Source of the DNA: Clostridiales bacterium
GTDB taxonomy: Bacteria; Bacillota; Clostridia; Saccharofermentanales; Saccharofermentanaceae
Length of the DNA stretch: 64,000 bases
Assembly: GCA_017510605.1 (NCBI GenBank)
Contig: JAFWMQ010000002.1
Coordinates: forward strand, 186,001-250,000
Direction: 5' to 3'
Shown here: piece by piece, positions 16,750 to 25,893 of the stretch
How positions within the stretch are numbered: position 1 is the first letter of the stretch
Layout of the letters: each line of letters opens with the position of its first letter
The notes under the pieces: model-generated
Databases searched by the model: none
Told to the model about the DNA's origin: nothing
What the model saw: the letters and a program-made list of their open reading frames with translations, nothing else
Position numbers and translations under genes: made by a program

Positions 16750-17930
16750 AGATCGAACGCAAAGGAAAGAAAAAAACTGCTCTTCATATTGTAACGATAG
16801 TGGTATTACCGATACTGTGCGTTGCTGCAATTATTTGCAATGCTTTTATTCCAAGAGGAATTGCAGATTATTATTGTTCGAAAATCTTTCCTTATGTGTC
16901 GGTACCGATGCAGAGCATCAATATGTTTTTCCAATACTCATTAACGGAAAATCTGATAATCTGTTTGGCCCCGGCAGCATTTATAGGTCTTATTATCTGG
17001 TCTGTGATACTTATTAAGAAGATCCTCGGACACGGTGCGGCTTTATATCTTTATAAATCATTCAGAAATCTTTTTATTCTGGTTTTGGTTGGTGCATTAA
17101 TCTTCCAGGCTATGCACGGGATCAATTACAAGAGGACACATGTATCAGAGTATTTGAATCTGACAAATAAGGAATTAACTTTTGAAGATTACTGCAAAGC
17201 CCTAAGATGGTCTTATCTGGAAATGATCGAAGCCAGAAGCCAATTGGGAGAAGATTACAACGGTGTTGCCCATATGGAGGAGAGCTTTGAGAACTCAGCC
17301 ACATATGCAGGCTTACTGGTAAATGCTTTCAGCAATGAACATAATATACCGTTAAGTCAGAATTATGTCCGCGCGAAGCCTGTATCCTCGAGCCATTACT
17401 GGAGTTATACGCATATTGTCGGTATGTATGATATGTTTCTTGCCGAAGTAAATATAAATACGGATTATATGAGCATTAATGAATACCCCATAACTTTATG
17501 CCATGAGCTTTGCCACGCGAAAGGATATGCGAGTGAGACGGATTGTAATACCATAGCTACACTGGCTTGTTGTTCTTCTGCCAGGGCAGATTTCAGATAT
17601 GCGGGATATTATGAGATATTCTGGAATCTATATGCTGTTACAGAAAAAATAGCAAAAGCAACGGGTGAGACAGTGCCGGAATTTGTCTCTGCTTCTGATA
17701 TGAACCCGGTTATAAGAGATATGAGTGCATCTGTGATCTATTGGAGGCAGATAGATAAAGAGGTTGATACCATTAAAGAAAGACTCGGAATAGATATTAA
17801 AGAGACAAGCAATGTGGTAAATGATACATTCCTTAAGTCTAACGGTGAGACAGGATTGGAATCTTATAATGTACCGGACAGTATTTATGTCAGGTATTAT
17901 CTGACTTATATAGGAGCCGCTGATGTTTGA
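16746..17930 (+). CDS. DUF3810 family membrane metallopeptidase-like protein
   Basis: 394 residues. Three hydrophobic helices (about 12-33, 65-90, 100-122) are followed by a large domain with the zinc site HELCH at 253-257 and a nearby Glu264, set in a YPITLCHELCHAKGYASE context that defines DUF3810. The HExxH motif suggests a zinc peptidase at the outer face of the membrane, but no activity is known to me. It overlaps the gene before it by ATGA and hemZ after it by 8 bases, which means tight translational coupling. Confidence 0.8.
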   Translation: MKIERKGKKKTALHIVTIVVLPILCVAAIICNAFIPRGIADYYCSKIFPYVSVPMQSINMFFQYSLTENLIICLAPAAFIGLIIWSVILIKKILGHGAALYLYKSFRNLFILVLVGALIFQAMHGINYKRTHVSEYLNLTNKELTFEDYCKALRWSYLEMIEARSQLGEDYNGVAHMEESFENSATYAGLLVNAFSNEHNIPLSQNYVRAKPVSSSHYWSYTHIVGMYDMFLAEVNINTDYMSINEYPITLCHELCHAKGYASETDCNTIATLACCSSARADFRYAGYYEIFWNLYAVTEKIAKATGETVPEFVSASDMNPVIRDMSASVIYWRQIDKEVDTIKERLGIDIKETSNVVNDTFLKSNGETGLESYNVPDSIYVRYYLTYIGAADV

Positions 17931-19338
17931 AGTAATTCTTAAAGGTCACGATAAATACTATGGAGTATCAGATGTTGTAAGAATGTTTTTCGGCGTTCCG
18001 GAAGAGCTGAAAGACGAAGGCAAGGTTGTTGCTCCCGAAGGTCCTGATATAAGGATCACTAATGAACTGCTGCCCGATGGAAGATCTGTTACTTATTCTG
18101 AAGATAAGGTTTATGAATTTGAAGGCGGGCTCTTAGAACCCGGACGCGAGATAAAGAGATCTCTATATTTGGCGTTATCGGACATCACTTCTCAAAGGAT
18201 GCCGTGGGGTTGTCTTACCGGAATAAGACCGACACTGGTGGCTTGTGAGGAAGAAGATGCGAAGGCTTTGGAAGACAAGTATTTTGTAAGACCGGACAAA
18301 GCAAAACTTGCATTTGAAACATCCAGAGAGGAACAGAGAATACTTTCATTGGTTCCGGAAGAAAGCCTGTGCATTTATGTCGGGATCCCGTTTTGTCCGT
18401 CAAGATGTGAGTATTGCTCATTTATATCATCAGATATCTCTTGCCACATGGACAGGCTCGTTAATTACGAAGCTGCATTGGAGCGCGAGATATCATTGAT
18501 CGCTTCTTCGATAAAAAGACCGGTATCCGCTGTTTACGTCGGGGGCGGTACGCCTACAGTTTTTGAAGAGAAAGAATTCGCATCGCTTCTCGATTGTATG
18601 TTTTTAAATCTGAATATTACTCCGGAGTGTGAGGTTACTGTAGAAGCAGGAAGACCGGATACTATTACGGACGGCAAACTCCTTGCCATGAAAGATCATG
18701 GTATTACAAGGATATGCATAAATCCTCAGACAATGAGATCGGAGACGCTCTTAAAGCTTGGAAGAAAACATACTGCTGAAGATATTGTCAGGGTATATAG
18801 GAAAGCTGAAGACACGGGATTCGACCTGATCAATATGGATCTGATCGCAGGCCTTCCTTATGAGAATGCAGATGAACATGTTAAGTCGACTAAGAGACTG
18901 ATCGAACTTTCTCCCGCTAACATAACTGTCCATACACTTTATAAGAAAAGGCGTGCAAGTATCAGCAGGGAACAGGTTATGGATCTTTATAAGACCAGAG
19001 GCGAACTTGATAATTGTGTGGCTGAGAGTTACGACTTGCTTAAAGAAGCAGGATACCGCCCGTATTATATGTACCGCCAGAAGGATACGGGACACGGACT
19101 TGAGAATACAGGTTTTGCAAAAGGGAATACCGGAAGCCTGTATAATGTTGCCATGATGAGCGATGCAAGGGATGTTTTGTCTTTCGGCGCCGGAGGCATG
19201 AGCAAGAGATGCTTTAAGCAGGAAGGCGAAAAGCACAAACACAGAGTTGAGAGATGTCCTACCATCAAGGATGCCTTGACTTATATCGAGAGAGTTGAAG
19301 AGATGGCAGAGAAGAAGATCGCATTCTTCGGGATGTAG
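17923..19338 (+). CDS. hemZ: Coproporphyrinogen dehydrogenase-like radical SAM protein HemZ
   Basis: 471 residues. The radical SAM cluster CPSRCEYC (C158, C162, C165) follows a clostridial HemZ-type N-terminal domain containing the RMPWGCLTGIRPT motif. GGGTPTVF, EAGRPDT, RICINPQTM and DLIAGLPYE are conserved in HemN-like enzymes. HemZ-named proteins are taken to oxidise coproporphyrinogen without oxygen, but many members have not been tested. No other haem gene is present here. AGGAG lies before the ATG within the DUF3810 gene. Confidence 0.85.
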   Translation: MFEVILKGHDKYYGVSDVVRMFFGVPEELKDEGKVVAPEGPDIRITNELLPDGRSVTYSEDKVYEFEGGLLEPGREIKRSLYLALSDITSQRMPWGCLTGIRPTLVACEEEDAKALEDKYFVRPDKAKLAFETSREEQRILSLVPEESLCIYVGIPFCPSRCEYCSFISSDISCHMDRLVNYEAALEREISLIASSIKRPVSAVYVGGGTPTVFEEKEFASLLDCMFLNLNITPECEVTVEAGRPDTITDGKLLAMKDHGITRICINPQTMRSETLLKLGRKHTAEDIVRVYRKAEDTGFDLINMDLIAGLPYENADEHVKSTKRLIELSPANITVHTLYKKRRASISREQVMDLYKTRGELDNCVAESYDLLKEAGYRPYYMYRQKDTGHGLENTGFAKGNTGSLYNVAMMSDARDVLSFGAGGMSKRCFKQEGEKHKHRVERCPTIKDALTYIERVEEMAEKKIAFFGM

Positions 19339-19365
19339 ATCAGGTTCTTTTGGGGAGAGCATGAA

Positions 19366-20157
19366 ATGGATACATTTGCAGATGAAAGAGACTTTAGCCT
19401 TCTTAGCAAAGACAAGTATACATTCTCGGTAATGTCGAGGATCATCAAAGAAGAATGCGCGCTGCGTTTATCAGATCACGAGAGACTGATCATATGCTTT
19501 ACGGGACAGCCGTATCCCGTATGGATCTGGACTCCTGACGGTGCACCGGAAGATGAGATGGAACGTGCATATCAAATGGTATCTGACAATTCACTGATGG
19601 ACGGGGATCACCGTTTTAACATCAAGTATGAACTCGCAGAATACTTTATGAGAAGAGCTGAAAGAGACGGGATCGAACTTAAGATCTCTACGAACCTGTT
19701 CGCATACGATTGTCCTTCTCCGGCAGCTCCTTCAACGATTGTTGACGGAGAGCTGCATCAATGCACGGAAGATGATGTTGATGTGCTTGTTGATTTTTTC
19801 GATATGTTTCACAACGCAGTCGGGATAGATAAAGAAAGCCGGGAGCAATACAAGGCTTATGCAGAAGACGGAATCAGGAACGGTTCAGCGTATTTCTGGA
19901 AAACAAGTGATGGAGAATTTGCCTCCAGCTGCAACTGGCACCCCGTTCAGGAAATGGCTTCCATAGGATTGGTTTATACCCGTGAAGAATACAGGCGAAG
20001 ACACTATGCTGAACATCTTGTCTATCAGGTAACTAAGATCGCCCAAGACGCCGGGTATCTGCCCATGCTCTATACCGATGCGGATTATGCAGCTTCAAAT
20101 GCCTGTTATGAAAAGATCGGGTATGTATTAAGAGGAAAGCTTTGTACCATTAGTTGA
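19366..20157 (+). CDS. GNAT family N-acetyltransferase
   Basis: 263 residues. The C-terminal half (about 125-260) has the GNAT pattern: a core strand (SIGLVYTREEYRRRHYAEHLVYQVTKIA) with a changed Q/RxxGxG/A loop, RRRHYA, followed by NACYEKIGYVLRG near the end. The N-terminal half is helical and probably a second, degenerate GNAT-like lobe. It follows hemZ after 27 bases with GGGGAG. The substrate is unknown. Confidence 0.75.
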   Translation: MDTFADERDFSLLSKDKYTFSVMSRIIKEECALRLSDHERLIICFTGQPYPVWIWTPDGAPEDEMERAYQMVSDNSLMDGDHRFNIKYELAEYFMRRAERDGIELKISTNLFAYDCPSPAAPSTIVDGELHQCTEDDVDVLVDFFDMFHNAVGIDKESREQYKAYAEDGIRNGSAYFWKTSDGEFASSCNWHPVQEMASIGLVYTREEYRRRHYAEHLVYQVTKIAQDAGYLPMLYTDADYAASNACYEKIGYVLRGKLCTIS

Positions 20158-20176
20158 TTACAAAAAACTGTAAAGA

Positions 20177-20216
20177 AAAAACGACCGGTTATAATGCCGG
20201 CCGTTTCAGGTTTTGT
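20177..20216 (+). terminator. Terminator after the GNAT gene
   Basis: A 10-bp stem with one mismatch (AAACGACCGG at 20179-20188, CCGGCCGTTT at 20197-20206) is followed by a broken T tract. Confidence 0.6.
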
Positions 20217-20220
20217 ATTC

Positions 20221-20296
20221 TGGTCGAGGTGACAGGATTCGAACCTGCGACCCCATGCTCCCAAAGCACGTACGCTACCAACTGCGCTACACCTCG
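20221..20296 (-). tRNA. tRNA-Pro (anticodon TGG), CCA encoded
   Basis: On the minus strand the cloverleaf has an acceptor arm CGAGGTG/CACCTCG, a D arm, an anticodon stem CGTGC/GCATG with loop TTTGGGA giving TGG, and a T arm with GGTTCGAATCC. The discriminator A is followed by a genome-encoded CCA at 20221-20223. Confidence 0.95.
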
Positions 20297-20311
20297 ATTC
20301 TTACGGCGGAT

Positions 20312-20340
20312 ATTATATATGTTTTGAAAGATATCTGCAA
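20312..20340 (-). promoter_or_regulatory. Promoter of tRNA-Pro
   Basis: TTGCAG (20335-20340), a 17-base spacer and TATAAT (20312-20317) on the minus strand, 15 bases before the mature 5' end. The -35 box touches the T tract of the terminator at 20338-20371. Confidence 0.7.
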
Positions 20341-20371
20341 ATAAAAGACCCGCACCATTTTGATGCGGGTC
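20338..20371 (-). terminator. Terminator of the DUF4870 gene
   Basis: Minus strand: stem GACCCGCA/TGCGGGTC (20364-20371 with 20347-20354) followed by TTTTATTT. Confidence 0.85.
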
Positions 20372-20393
20372 AGAAATAAAAATCTTTAATAAA

Positions 20394-20750
20394 TTATTTA
20401 ACGATCTTGATCTTCTCGCCTACGAGAGGAATTGTGTAGTACTTGGTCTTAGCTGCAGCAATGATTCCCATGATTGCGAATACACAGCATGTAACACCGA
20501 CAACACCGCCAACGATCCAGCCAACAACAGGGATCCAGCAAATGCAGGCTGCACCACCGCCGAAGATTGTGAGAGTAATACCATTGTTAACATGATTTCT
20601 TACAAAAGGAGATGTCTTCTCAGGTGAGATTAAAAGACCTAAAAGCCAAAGAGCGCCGAGATAAGCAAGAATAGAGAATGTCTTTGCGTTTCTAGGAAGC
20701 TGCTCTGAGTAAGGGGCACCCTGATCCTGTGTGTTCTGATTGTCTGCCAT
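20394..20750 (-). CDS. DUF4870-like small membrane protein
   Basis: 118 residues. A polar N-terminus is followed by AKTFSILAYLGALWLLGLL, PFVRNHVNNGI and two Gly/Val-rich helices, the Tic20/DUF4870 pattern. Three or four membrane segments. Function unknown. Monocistronic, with AAAGGAG before the ATG and a strong terminator. Confidence 0.75.
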   Translation of the reverse strand: MADNQNTQDQGAPYSEQLPRNAKTFSILAYLGALWLLGLLISPEKTSPFVRNHVNNGITLTIFGGGAACICWIPVVGWIVGGVVGVTCCVFAIMGIIAAAKTKYYTIPLVGEKIKIVK

Positions 20751-20864
20751 AGTAAATTGCTCCTTTATTTTTTAAAAATATAACACTATGGGTGAATACC
20801 CAAAGAAAGATAATCATCCAATAGCTATAATAGCATATAATTATAAAAAACAAGGAGAAATATC

Positions 20865-21581
20865 TTGATTAAAGTAACAAATTATAAAAGTAACAGTAAT
20901 GAAACATACGGTCTGGGCGCAACAATTGCCATGGAGTATCTTCTCAAGAACAGGACCGCAGTAAAAGCTGTTATCCTGCATCCGGATTTCAGATCTGAGG
21001 AGACTATCGGAAAGATCAGATCTATATGTGGAAATGAGATTCCCGTATCCACGGAAGAAAAGCCGTTTAATATCCTGTCAAGGAAAGAAAACTGTTACGT
21101 TATCTGCGTAATAGAGAAGAGAGCTGCTGCCATAAGAAACGGTAATCACATGGTGCTCGTGGATCCTTCTAACTGCGGCAACCTGGGGACGATCCTCAGG
21201 AGCTGTCTTGGGTTTGGTGTAAAGGATATCGCGATAGTAGGCCGGAGAGCAGCCGATCCTTTTGATCCGAAGACAATAAGAGCTTCGATGGGAGCCTGCG
21301 CCAGTGTCAGGATAGAAGTGTTCGAGCGGTTTGAAGATTATGCGGGGAGATTTCCCGGCAATAAACTGTATCCTTTTATGCTGGACGGCAGCACAAAACT
21401 ACAGGACACAAAGATACAAAAGCCTTTTTCGCTCATCATGGGAAATGAAGCAACAGGGCTCGATCCCTCATTTAAAGACATAGGCCAGCCCATAAGGATC
21501 GAGCATTCTTCCGATATAGACAGCCTTAATATCACAATTGCCGCAAGTATTGGATTATATGAAGCAACAAAGGCTTGCTAA
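20865..21581 (+). CDS. TrmH-family (SpoU) RNA 2'-O-methyltransferase
   Basis: 238 residues. The C-terminal knotted SPOUT domain shows all three family motifs: DPSNCGNLGTILRSCLGFGV, LIMGNEATGLDP and IEHSSDIDSLNITIAASIGLYE. An N-terminal part of about 85 residues probably contacts the RNA. The nucleoside target (rRNA or tRNA) cannot be told. A TTG start is used, with AAGGAG upstream. The S20 promoter overlaps its stop codon. Confidence 0.85.
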   Translation: MIKVTNYKSNSNETYGLGATIAMEYLLKNRTAVKAVILHPDFRSEETIGKIRSICGNEIPVSTEEKPFNILSRKENCYVICVIEKRAAAIRNGNHMVLVDPSNCGNLGTILRSCLGFGVKDIAIVGRRAADPFDPKTIRASMGACASVRIEVFERFEDYAGRFPGNKLYPFMLDGSTKLQDTKIQKPFSLIMGNEATGLDPSFKDIGQPIRIEHSSDIDSLNITIAASIGLYEATKAC

Positions 21582-21603
21582 TAAAAATATATCGTGATAC
21601 AAT
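21575..21603 (+). promoter_or_regulatory. Promoter of rpsT
   Basis: TTGCTA (21575-21580), a 17-base spacer and TACAAT (21598-21603), the -35 box inside the last codons of the methyltransferase gene. Confidence 0.65.
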
Positions 21604-21647
21604 TCTTCGGTAATTTGAAGATATATATCTTATAAAGGAGAAAAGAG

Positions 21648-21908
21648 ATGCCTAATATCAAATCAGCTATCAAGCGTGTAAACGTTTCCGAGAAGAAGGC
21701 TGCTGCCAATAAGAGCAAGAAGAGTGCTATCCGCACAACTATCAAGAAGGCAAAGGCTGATATTGCTTCCGGCGAGAATCTTGATGCTACGATCAAGACA
21801 ACACAGAAGGCATTGGACCAGGCTGCTGCTAAGGGCCACATGAGCAAGAATGCAGCTTCCAGAACAAAGTCCAGACTTGCTAAGGCTGCTAACGCTGCCA
21901 AGGCTTAA
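21648..21908 (+). CDS. rpsT: Ribosomal protein S20
   Basis: 86 residues, the usual length. MPNIKSAIKRV and Lys/Ala-rich helices with SKNAASRTKSRLAKA are typical of S20, which binds 16S rRNA early in 30S assembly. AAAGGAG lies before the ATG. Codon use is strongly biased, as expected for a highly expressed gene. Confidence 0.97.
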   Translation: MPNIKSAIKRVNVSEKKAAANKSKKSAIRTTIKKAKADIASGENLDATIKTTQKALDQAAAKGHMSKNAASRTKSRLAKAANAAKA

Positions 21909-21931
21909 TTGAGTATATAAGAGATTGTTTG

Positions 21932-21966
21932 AGCCGTCTGTCGGTTGATCCGGCAGACGGCTTTGT
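21932..21966 (+). terminator. Terminator after rpsT
   Basis: A 13-bp GC-rich stem (21932-21944 with 21950-21962, one G-U pair) is followed by a short TTTG. It lies between convergent genes and may serve both. Confidence 0.75.
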
Positions 21967-21973
21967 TCTGCAA

Positions 21974-23263
21974 TTATTTAACGATTACCGGTATTGCTTC
22001 CCATTCCGAAGCTGTATCTTTACCATAGAGTTTCCAGCCGATAGATGCTGCACGCATATCGAGTTCAAAGATACGCTTTAATCCGTTGTCTGCCGATTGA
22101 AGCTCAAGACAGTCAGAAGGTCTGCTAATGACCGGGATATCAGCGCATTTCCCCATGATCTTAAGGCAGTATTTGCCTTCGTTGTTAAAGCCCAGAACCC
22201 TGATGTAAGGAGGCTTTTTTATATCAAGATATGTGATGTCCTGACCTGTGATCAGGGATGCCAGGGCGCGTTCTATCCTGGTTAAGGCATATCTCTTTGT
22301 AGAGATCTTTTCTTCAAATACCTTAAGGTCGTGATCGTCATCGGGCATGGTCCCGGGTCTTATATTATTTGCGATATTTTTGATATAGCCTGACAAGTCA
22401 TCACTCATGTAAGCGATATCATCCAAGGGAGATGACAATGCTTTTAGCATACAATCCCTTATATAACCGACATAGTCCGGGAAAGAAAAAACACCGCCTG
22501 AGTTGGAAGAGAGCATGACACCCAGCGAAAGATCAGGCATAAGTCCGTTAAGTCCTGAAGCAATTTCCGATCTGCCAAACCCGTTTGAAGCCGTTCCGGA
22601 TATAATACGGCGTATCGAAGAGGCACTCGGCATGGTGCTCTTTATCTCAGGAGAGTTATAAGGATCGCCTTCACGCTTTATCATGATGACGTTGATCCTG
22701 TTTTTCTTATCGAGTTTTTTAAGCGCAAGAAGGTAATCTAATGCAAGGATCGAATTAGGGCTGGAGAGTATAGGATCAAGATCACCTGTTATCCCGTTTT
22801 CTTTTGCAAGATCCTTGATGGCTGATGCTCTTGCCTTAGGGAAACTGATCCCTGTCGAAATGTATTCATTCAGCTTAGTGTTGAACCGCTCATTATCCTC
22901 AAAATCCAGGGAAACCAATTCCTTTAGAAGATCTGTTTCATCGGTATCAACACCGAATGCAAGATCGGTAAGTACGCCTGTAGATAAAAGTTCTGATACA
23001 GCACCTTCGGCAAATCTTGATGACGGCGCGCAGGAGAAACTGAAAGGCATTTCCAGCACTACATCTGCTCCGCACAAAAGAGCCTGTCTTGCGCGGACAT
23101 TCGGAGGGCAGATGGCGGGAAGACCGCGCTGGGTGAAAAAACCGGATATTACCGGCATAACAATTGCGCGGGGATCATTAACGATCTCCCGGGCTTTAGA
23201 AATCAGATACTCATGACCATTATGAAAGGGGTTAAATTCCGCAATTATTCCTATGACCCGCAA
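21974..23263 (-). CDS. tmcAL: tRNA(Met) cytidine acetate ligase
   Basis: 429 residues, full length. The nucleotidyltransferase motif EFNPFHNGH is at residues 9-17, with SGFFTQRG, PSASSIRR and DITYLDIKKPPYIRVLGF. TmcAL uses acetate and ATP to acetylate the wobble cytidine of elongator tRNA-Met. A local supply of acetate from pta-ackA nearby is suggestive only. A TTG start is used, with AAAGGAT upstream. Confidence 0.92.
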   Translation of the reverse strand: MRVIGIIAEFNPFHNGHEYLISKAREIVNDPRAIVMPVISGFFTQRGLPAICPPNVRARQALLCGADVVLEMPFSFSCAPSSRFAEGAVSELLSTGVLTDLAFGVDTDETDLLKELVSLDFEDNERFNTKLNEYISTGISFPKARASAIKDLAKENGITGDLDPILSSPNSILALDYLLALKKLDKKNRINVIMIKREGDPYNSPEIKSTMPSASSIRRIISGTASNGFGRSEIASGLNGLMPDLSLGVMLSSNSGGVFSFPDYVGYIRDCMLKALSSPLDDIAYMSDDLSGYIKNIANNIRPGTMPDDDHDLKVFEEKISTKRYALTRIERALASLITGQDITYLDIKKPPYIRVLGFNNEGKYCLKIMGKCADIPVISRPSDCLELQSADNGLKRIFELDMRAASIGWKLYGKDTASEWEAIPVIVK

Positions 23264-23331
23264 TTTATGAATATCCTTTGCTTTTGGTATAATCTTTGAT
23301 TGTAAAGATTATATTTCATCAGGCGGAGTTT

Positions 23332-24684
23332 ATGCAACGCAAGGATATAAGAGAACTGGGTGTTGGAAAGATAGTTACGGGTGCAATAATTATTGCAATT
23401 GCACTGGGTGTGACGGTTTTCTATCTGTATTATTCCGGAAGGTTCGGAGGCGGCTCGAAATTAAAGATTACTTCGCCTGCGCGCGTCGGTTACGAATGGA
23501 GTCATTTGGCAGCTGATAATAATATCGTCAGTGATTATCTTTTCGGAAGAACCAAAAAACTGATAGTTGCTAAAGGCGGAGACGGTGTATTTGCTGCCAC
23601 GTCCTATACTATTGCCGGGCGTCTCGTAACCCAGGAAGCCGAAAACTCCGGAGTCTACGGATTATCAGATCAGGCTCTGCTCCTCAAATGTTATGTAAGG
23701 GCGGGAGACAGAACGAATGCCACTACACTTAAAGACGCGGTAATGAAGCGTTTCAGACTGCCCGACGGGACTTACAAAGCTTTCGTTTACTGCGATGATC
23801 ATGCTAACCCCGAAGAATTAACATCCGTATCCTCTATGATCGACTGGCTTGATGCAATGATGGAATACTATGTTTCCTACGGTGGTGACGGAGACTATAA
23901 AGAGATCAAGAATCTTACCGGAAATCTTTTTGACGCTGAAGGAAGACTTTATACCGAGAAGATCTCGGTTGCGAAATATGCCGAATCGCTTTATGTAAGT
24001 CTTAAAGATACCAGTATATTTGTTGAGGGTGAAGAGGGATCGATGGAGCAGCTCTACGGAACGATCACCGGAGAGATCGGCGGTGAAGAAGTTGAGAATG
24101 CCGATACTGAAGAAGAGATTGAAGGCGTTTTGCTTTCAAATATCAATCTGAGGCTGATAAGGGATCTCGAAAATAACGGACTTATTTCACAGGGTGCTTA
24201 TGAGAAAGCGTTAACAGCCGTAAAGAACGGGTTTGCCGGAGGCGGTTATTCTTTCTATGCTTATGCCACGTCAGGCGCCATGGACTGCGGTGATTATATC
24301 TACAGCGGACAGAGCACCGGTGCCATAGATATTGCGCAGAATATCAAGACAATGAAGAATCTGGCCGAAGTAGGTGAGCTTGACAGTGCTTCTTATTCTG
24401 AGTTTAAAGGACAGTCGATCAATAACGGAAGGATATATTCCGAATTCGTTCTGATGACTGGAAATTATTCCGGACACGAGGCAATGAGTTCCTACACTGA
24501 CGGCATGATGCTTGCATACTATATGGGGGACACTGACCTTTACAACAAGCTTTCCGATACATTGGGAAAAAGGGTGGCTACCAAGTCCACCAGCCCTGCA
24601 CTTTATATGGTATTCAGGGAAGAAAATGACAGGTATGTTTTCTATGCCAGGGAGAACTTGAGCACCCGTTTGGCAACCTCTTAA
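23332..24684 (+). CDS. Membrane-anchored protein with a probable (alpha/alpha)6 glycosidase-like fold
   Basis: 450 residues. A signal anchor at about residues 14-34 is followed by an extracytoplasmic domain of alternating helices. The pattern TQEAENSGVYGLSDQALLLKCY recalls the catalytic Glu region of GH8-type hydrolases (E-x-x-SYG), and later segments (SMIDWLDAMMEYY, SSYTDGMMLAYYMGD) fit helices of an (alpha/alpha)6 barrel. I recognise no exact family. The ATG at 23332 has GGCGGAG upstream; a TTG at 23296 has none. TATAAT at 23287-23292 may be its -10 box. The gene is divergent from tmcAL. Confidence 0.5.
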   Translation: MQRKDIRELGVGKIVTGAIIIAIALGVTVFYLYYSGRFGGGSKLKITSPARVGYEWSHLAADNNIVSDYLFGRTKKLIVAKGGDGVFAATSYTIAGRLVTQEAENSGVYGLSDQALLLKCYVRAGDRTNATTLKDAVMKRFRLPDGTYKAFVYCDDHANPEELTSVSSMIDWLDAMMEYYVSYGGDGDYKEIKNLTGNLFDAEGRLYTEKISVAKYAESLYVSLKDTSIFVEGEEGSMEQLYGTITGEIGGEEVENADTEEEIEGVLLSNINLRLIRDLENNGLISQGAYEKALTAVKNGFAGGGYSFYAYATSGAMDCGDYIYSGQSTGAIDIAQNIKTMKNLAEVGELDSASYSEFKGQSINNGRIYSEFVLMTGNYSGHEAMSSYTDGMMLAYYMGDTDLYNKLSDTLGKRVATKSTSPALYMVFREENDRYVFYARENLSTRLATS

Positions 24685-24700
24685 TTTCCTCTTTTATTAT

Positions 24701-24729
24701 TTGAAAATATAAAGGTTTACGAGTATACT
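24701..24729 (+). promoter_or_regulatory. Promoter of pta-ackA
   Basis: TTGAAA (24701-24706), a 17-base spacer and TATACT (24724-24729), 37 bases before the pta ATG. Confidence 0.75.
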
Positions 24730-24766
24730 TTTGACGACTAAAAATTCCAAAAGGAGATAAATATAT

Positions 24767-25855
24767 ATGGCATTTATTGATGACATCATGGCCAGAGCTA
24801 AAGCTGACAAAAAGACTATCGTTCTTCCCGAGTCTATGGACAAGAGAACCTTTGAAGCTGCCGAGAAGATCCTTAAGGCAGACATGGCTGACATCATTAT
24901 TATCGGTACACCTGAAGAGATCGCTAAGAATTCCGAAGGTTTTGATATTACAGGCGCAAAACTGGTTGACCCTTTCAATGATCCCAACAAGCAGAAATAT
25001 CTTGATAAGTTTATCGAACTCCGCGGTGTTGACACCATGGTAGCTGCAGCTAAGAAGAAGGCTGAGAAGAAGGGCCTTTCCGAAGAAGAGACAAATGCTC
25101 TTATCGCTGATGCACAGAAAAAGGGAATCACACCCGAGAAGGCTCAGGCCCAGATGGAATCTGACTATATGTACTATGCATGCCTTATGTGCAAGTGCGG
25201 CGATGCTGACGGTGCTGTTTCCGGTGCATGCCATTCAACAGGAAATACTATCCGTCCTGCACTCCAGCTCCTCAAGATGAAGCCCGGTATTTCTTCAGTA
25301 TCCGGTTTCTTCCTCATGGATGTGCCTGATTGTGATCTCGGTGAACACGGACTCTTCATTTTCGCTGACTGCGCAGTTAATACTGATGTGGATTCCAATA
25401 AACTTGCAGAGATCGCTAAGCTTTCCGCTGAGTCTTTCGAGCAGTTTATCGGTGCTCCCGCTAAGGTTGCAATGCTCTCATATTCATCATATGGTTCAGC
25501 TAAGCATGATGATGTTACAAAGGTTGCTGAAGCAGTTAAGATCGCCAAGGAAAAGTATCCTGAACTCGTTGTTGACGGCGAGCTCCAGCTCGATGCTGCA
25601 CTCGTTGAAGAGGTAGGACAGCTGAAGGCACCGGGATCACCTGTTGCAGGTCACGCAAACACATTGGTATTCCCTTCACTCGAAGCTGGTAACATCGGCT
25701 ACAAGCTCGTTCAGAGACTTGCTAAGGCTCCGGCATACGGACCTGTACTTCAGGGCCTTGCACTTCCGGTAAATGACCTCTCCAGAGGATGCAACGCAGA
25801 CGATATCGTCGGAACAGTTGCTATCACAGCAGTTCAGGCTCAGGCATTGGGCTAA
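24767..25855 (+). CDS. pta: Phosphate acetyltransferase
   Basis: 362 residues, the short single-domain form. FIDDIMARAKADKKTIVLPES, GDADGAVSGACHSTGNTIRPALQ, ELQLDAAL and NTLVFPSLEAGNIGYKLVQR are family motifs. It turns acetyl-CoA and phosphate into acetyl phosphate, the first half of acetate fermentation. AAAGGAG precedes the ATG. ackA follows 38 bases later. Codon bias is strong, fitting high expression. Confidence 0.97.
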   Translation: MAFIDDIMARAKADKKTIVLPESMDKRTFEAAEKILKADMADIIIIGTPEEIAKNSEGFDITGAKLVDPFNDPNKQKYLDKFIELRGVDTMVAAAKKKAEKKGLSEEETNALIADAQKKGITPEKAQAQMESDYMYYACLMCKCGDADGAVSGACHSTGNTIRPALQLLKMKPGISSVSGFFLMDVPDCDLGEHGLFIFADCAVNTDVDSNKLAEIAKLSAESFEQFIGAPAKVAMLSYSSYGSAKHDDVTKVAEAVKIAKEKYPELVVDGELQLDAALVEEVGQLKAPGSPVAGHANTLVFPSLEAGNIGYKLVQRLAKAPAYGPVLQGLALPVNDLSRGCNADDIVGTVAITAVQAQALG

Positions 25856-25893
25856 TTGATAAAGATAACTTTTAAGACAGGAGAAACAGTCTA

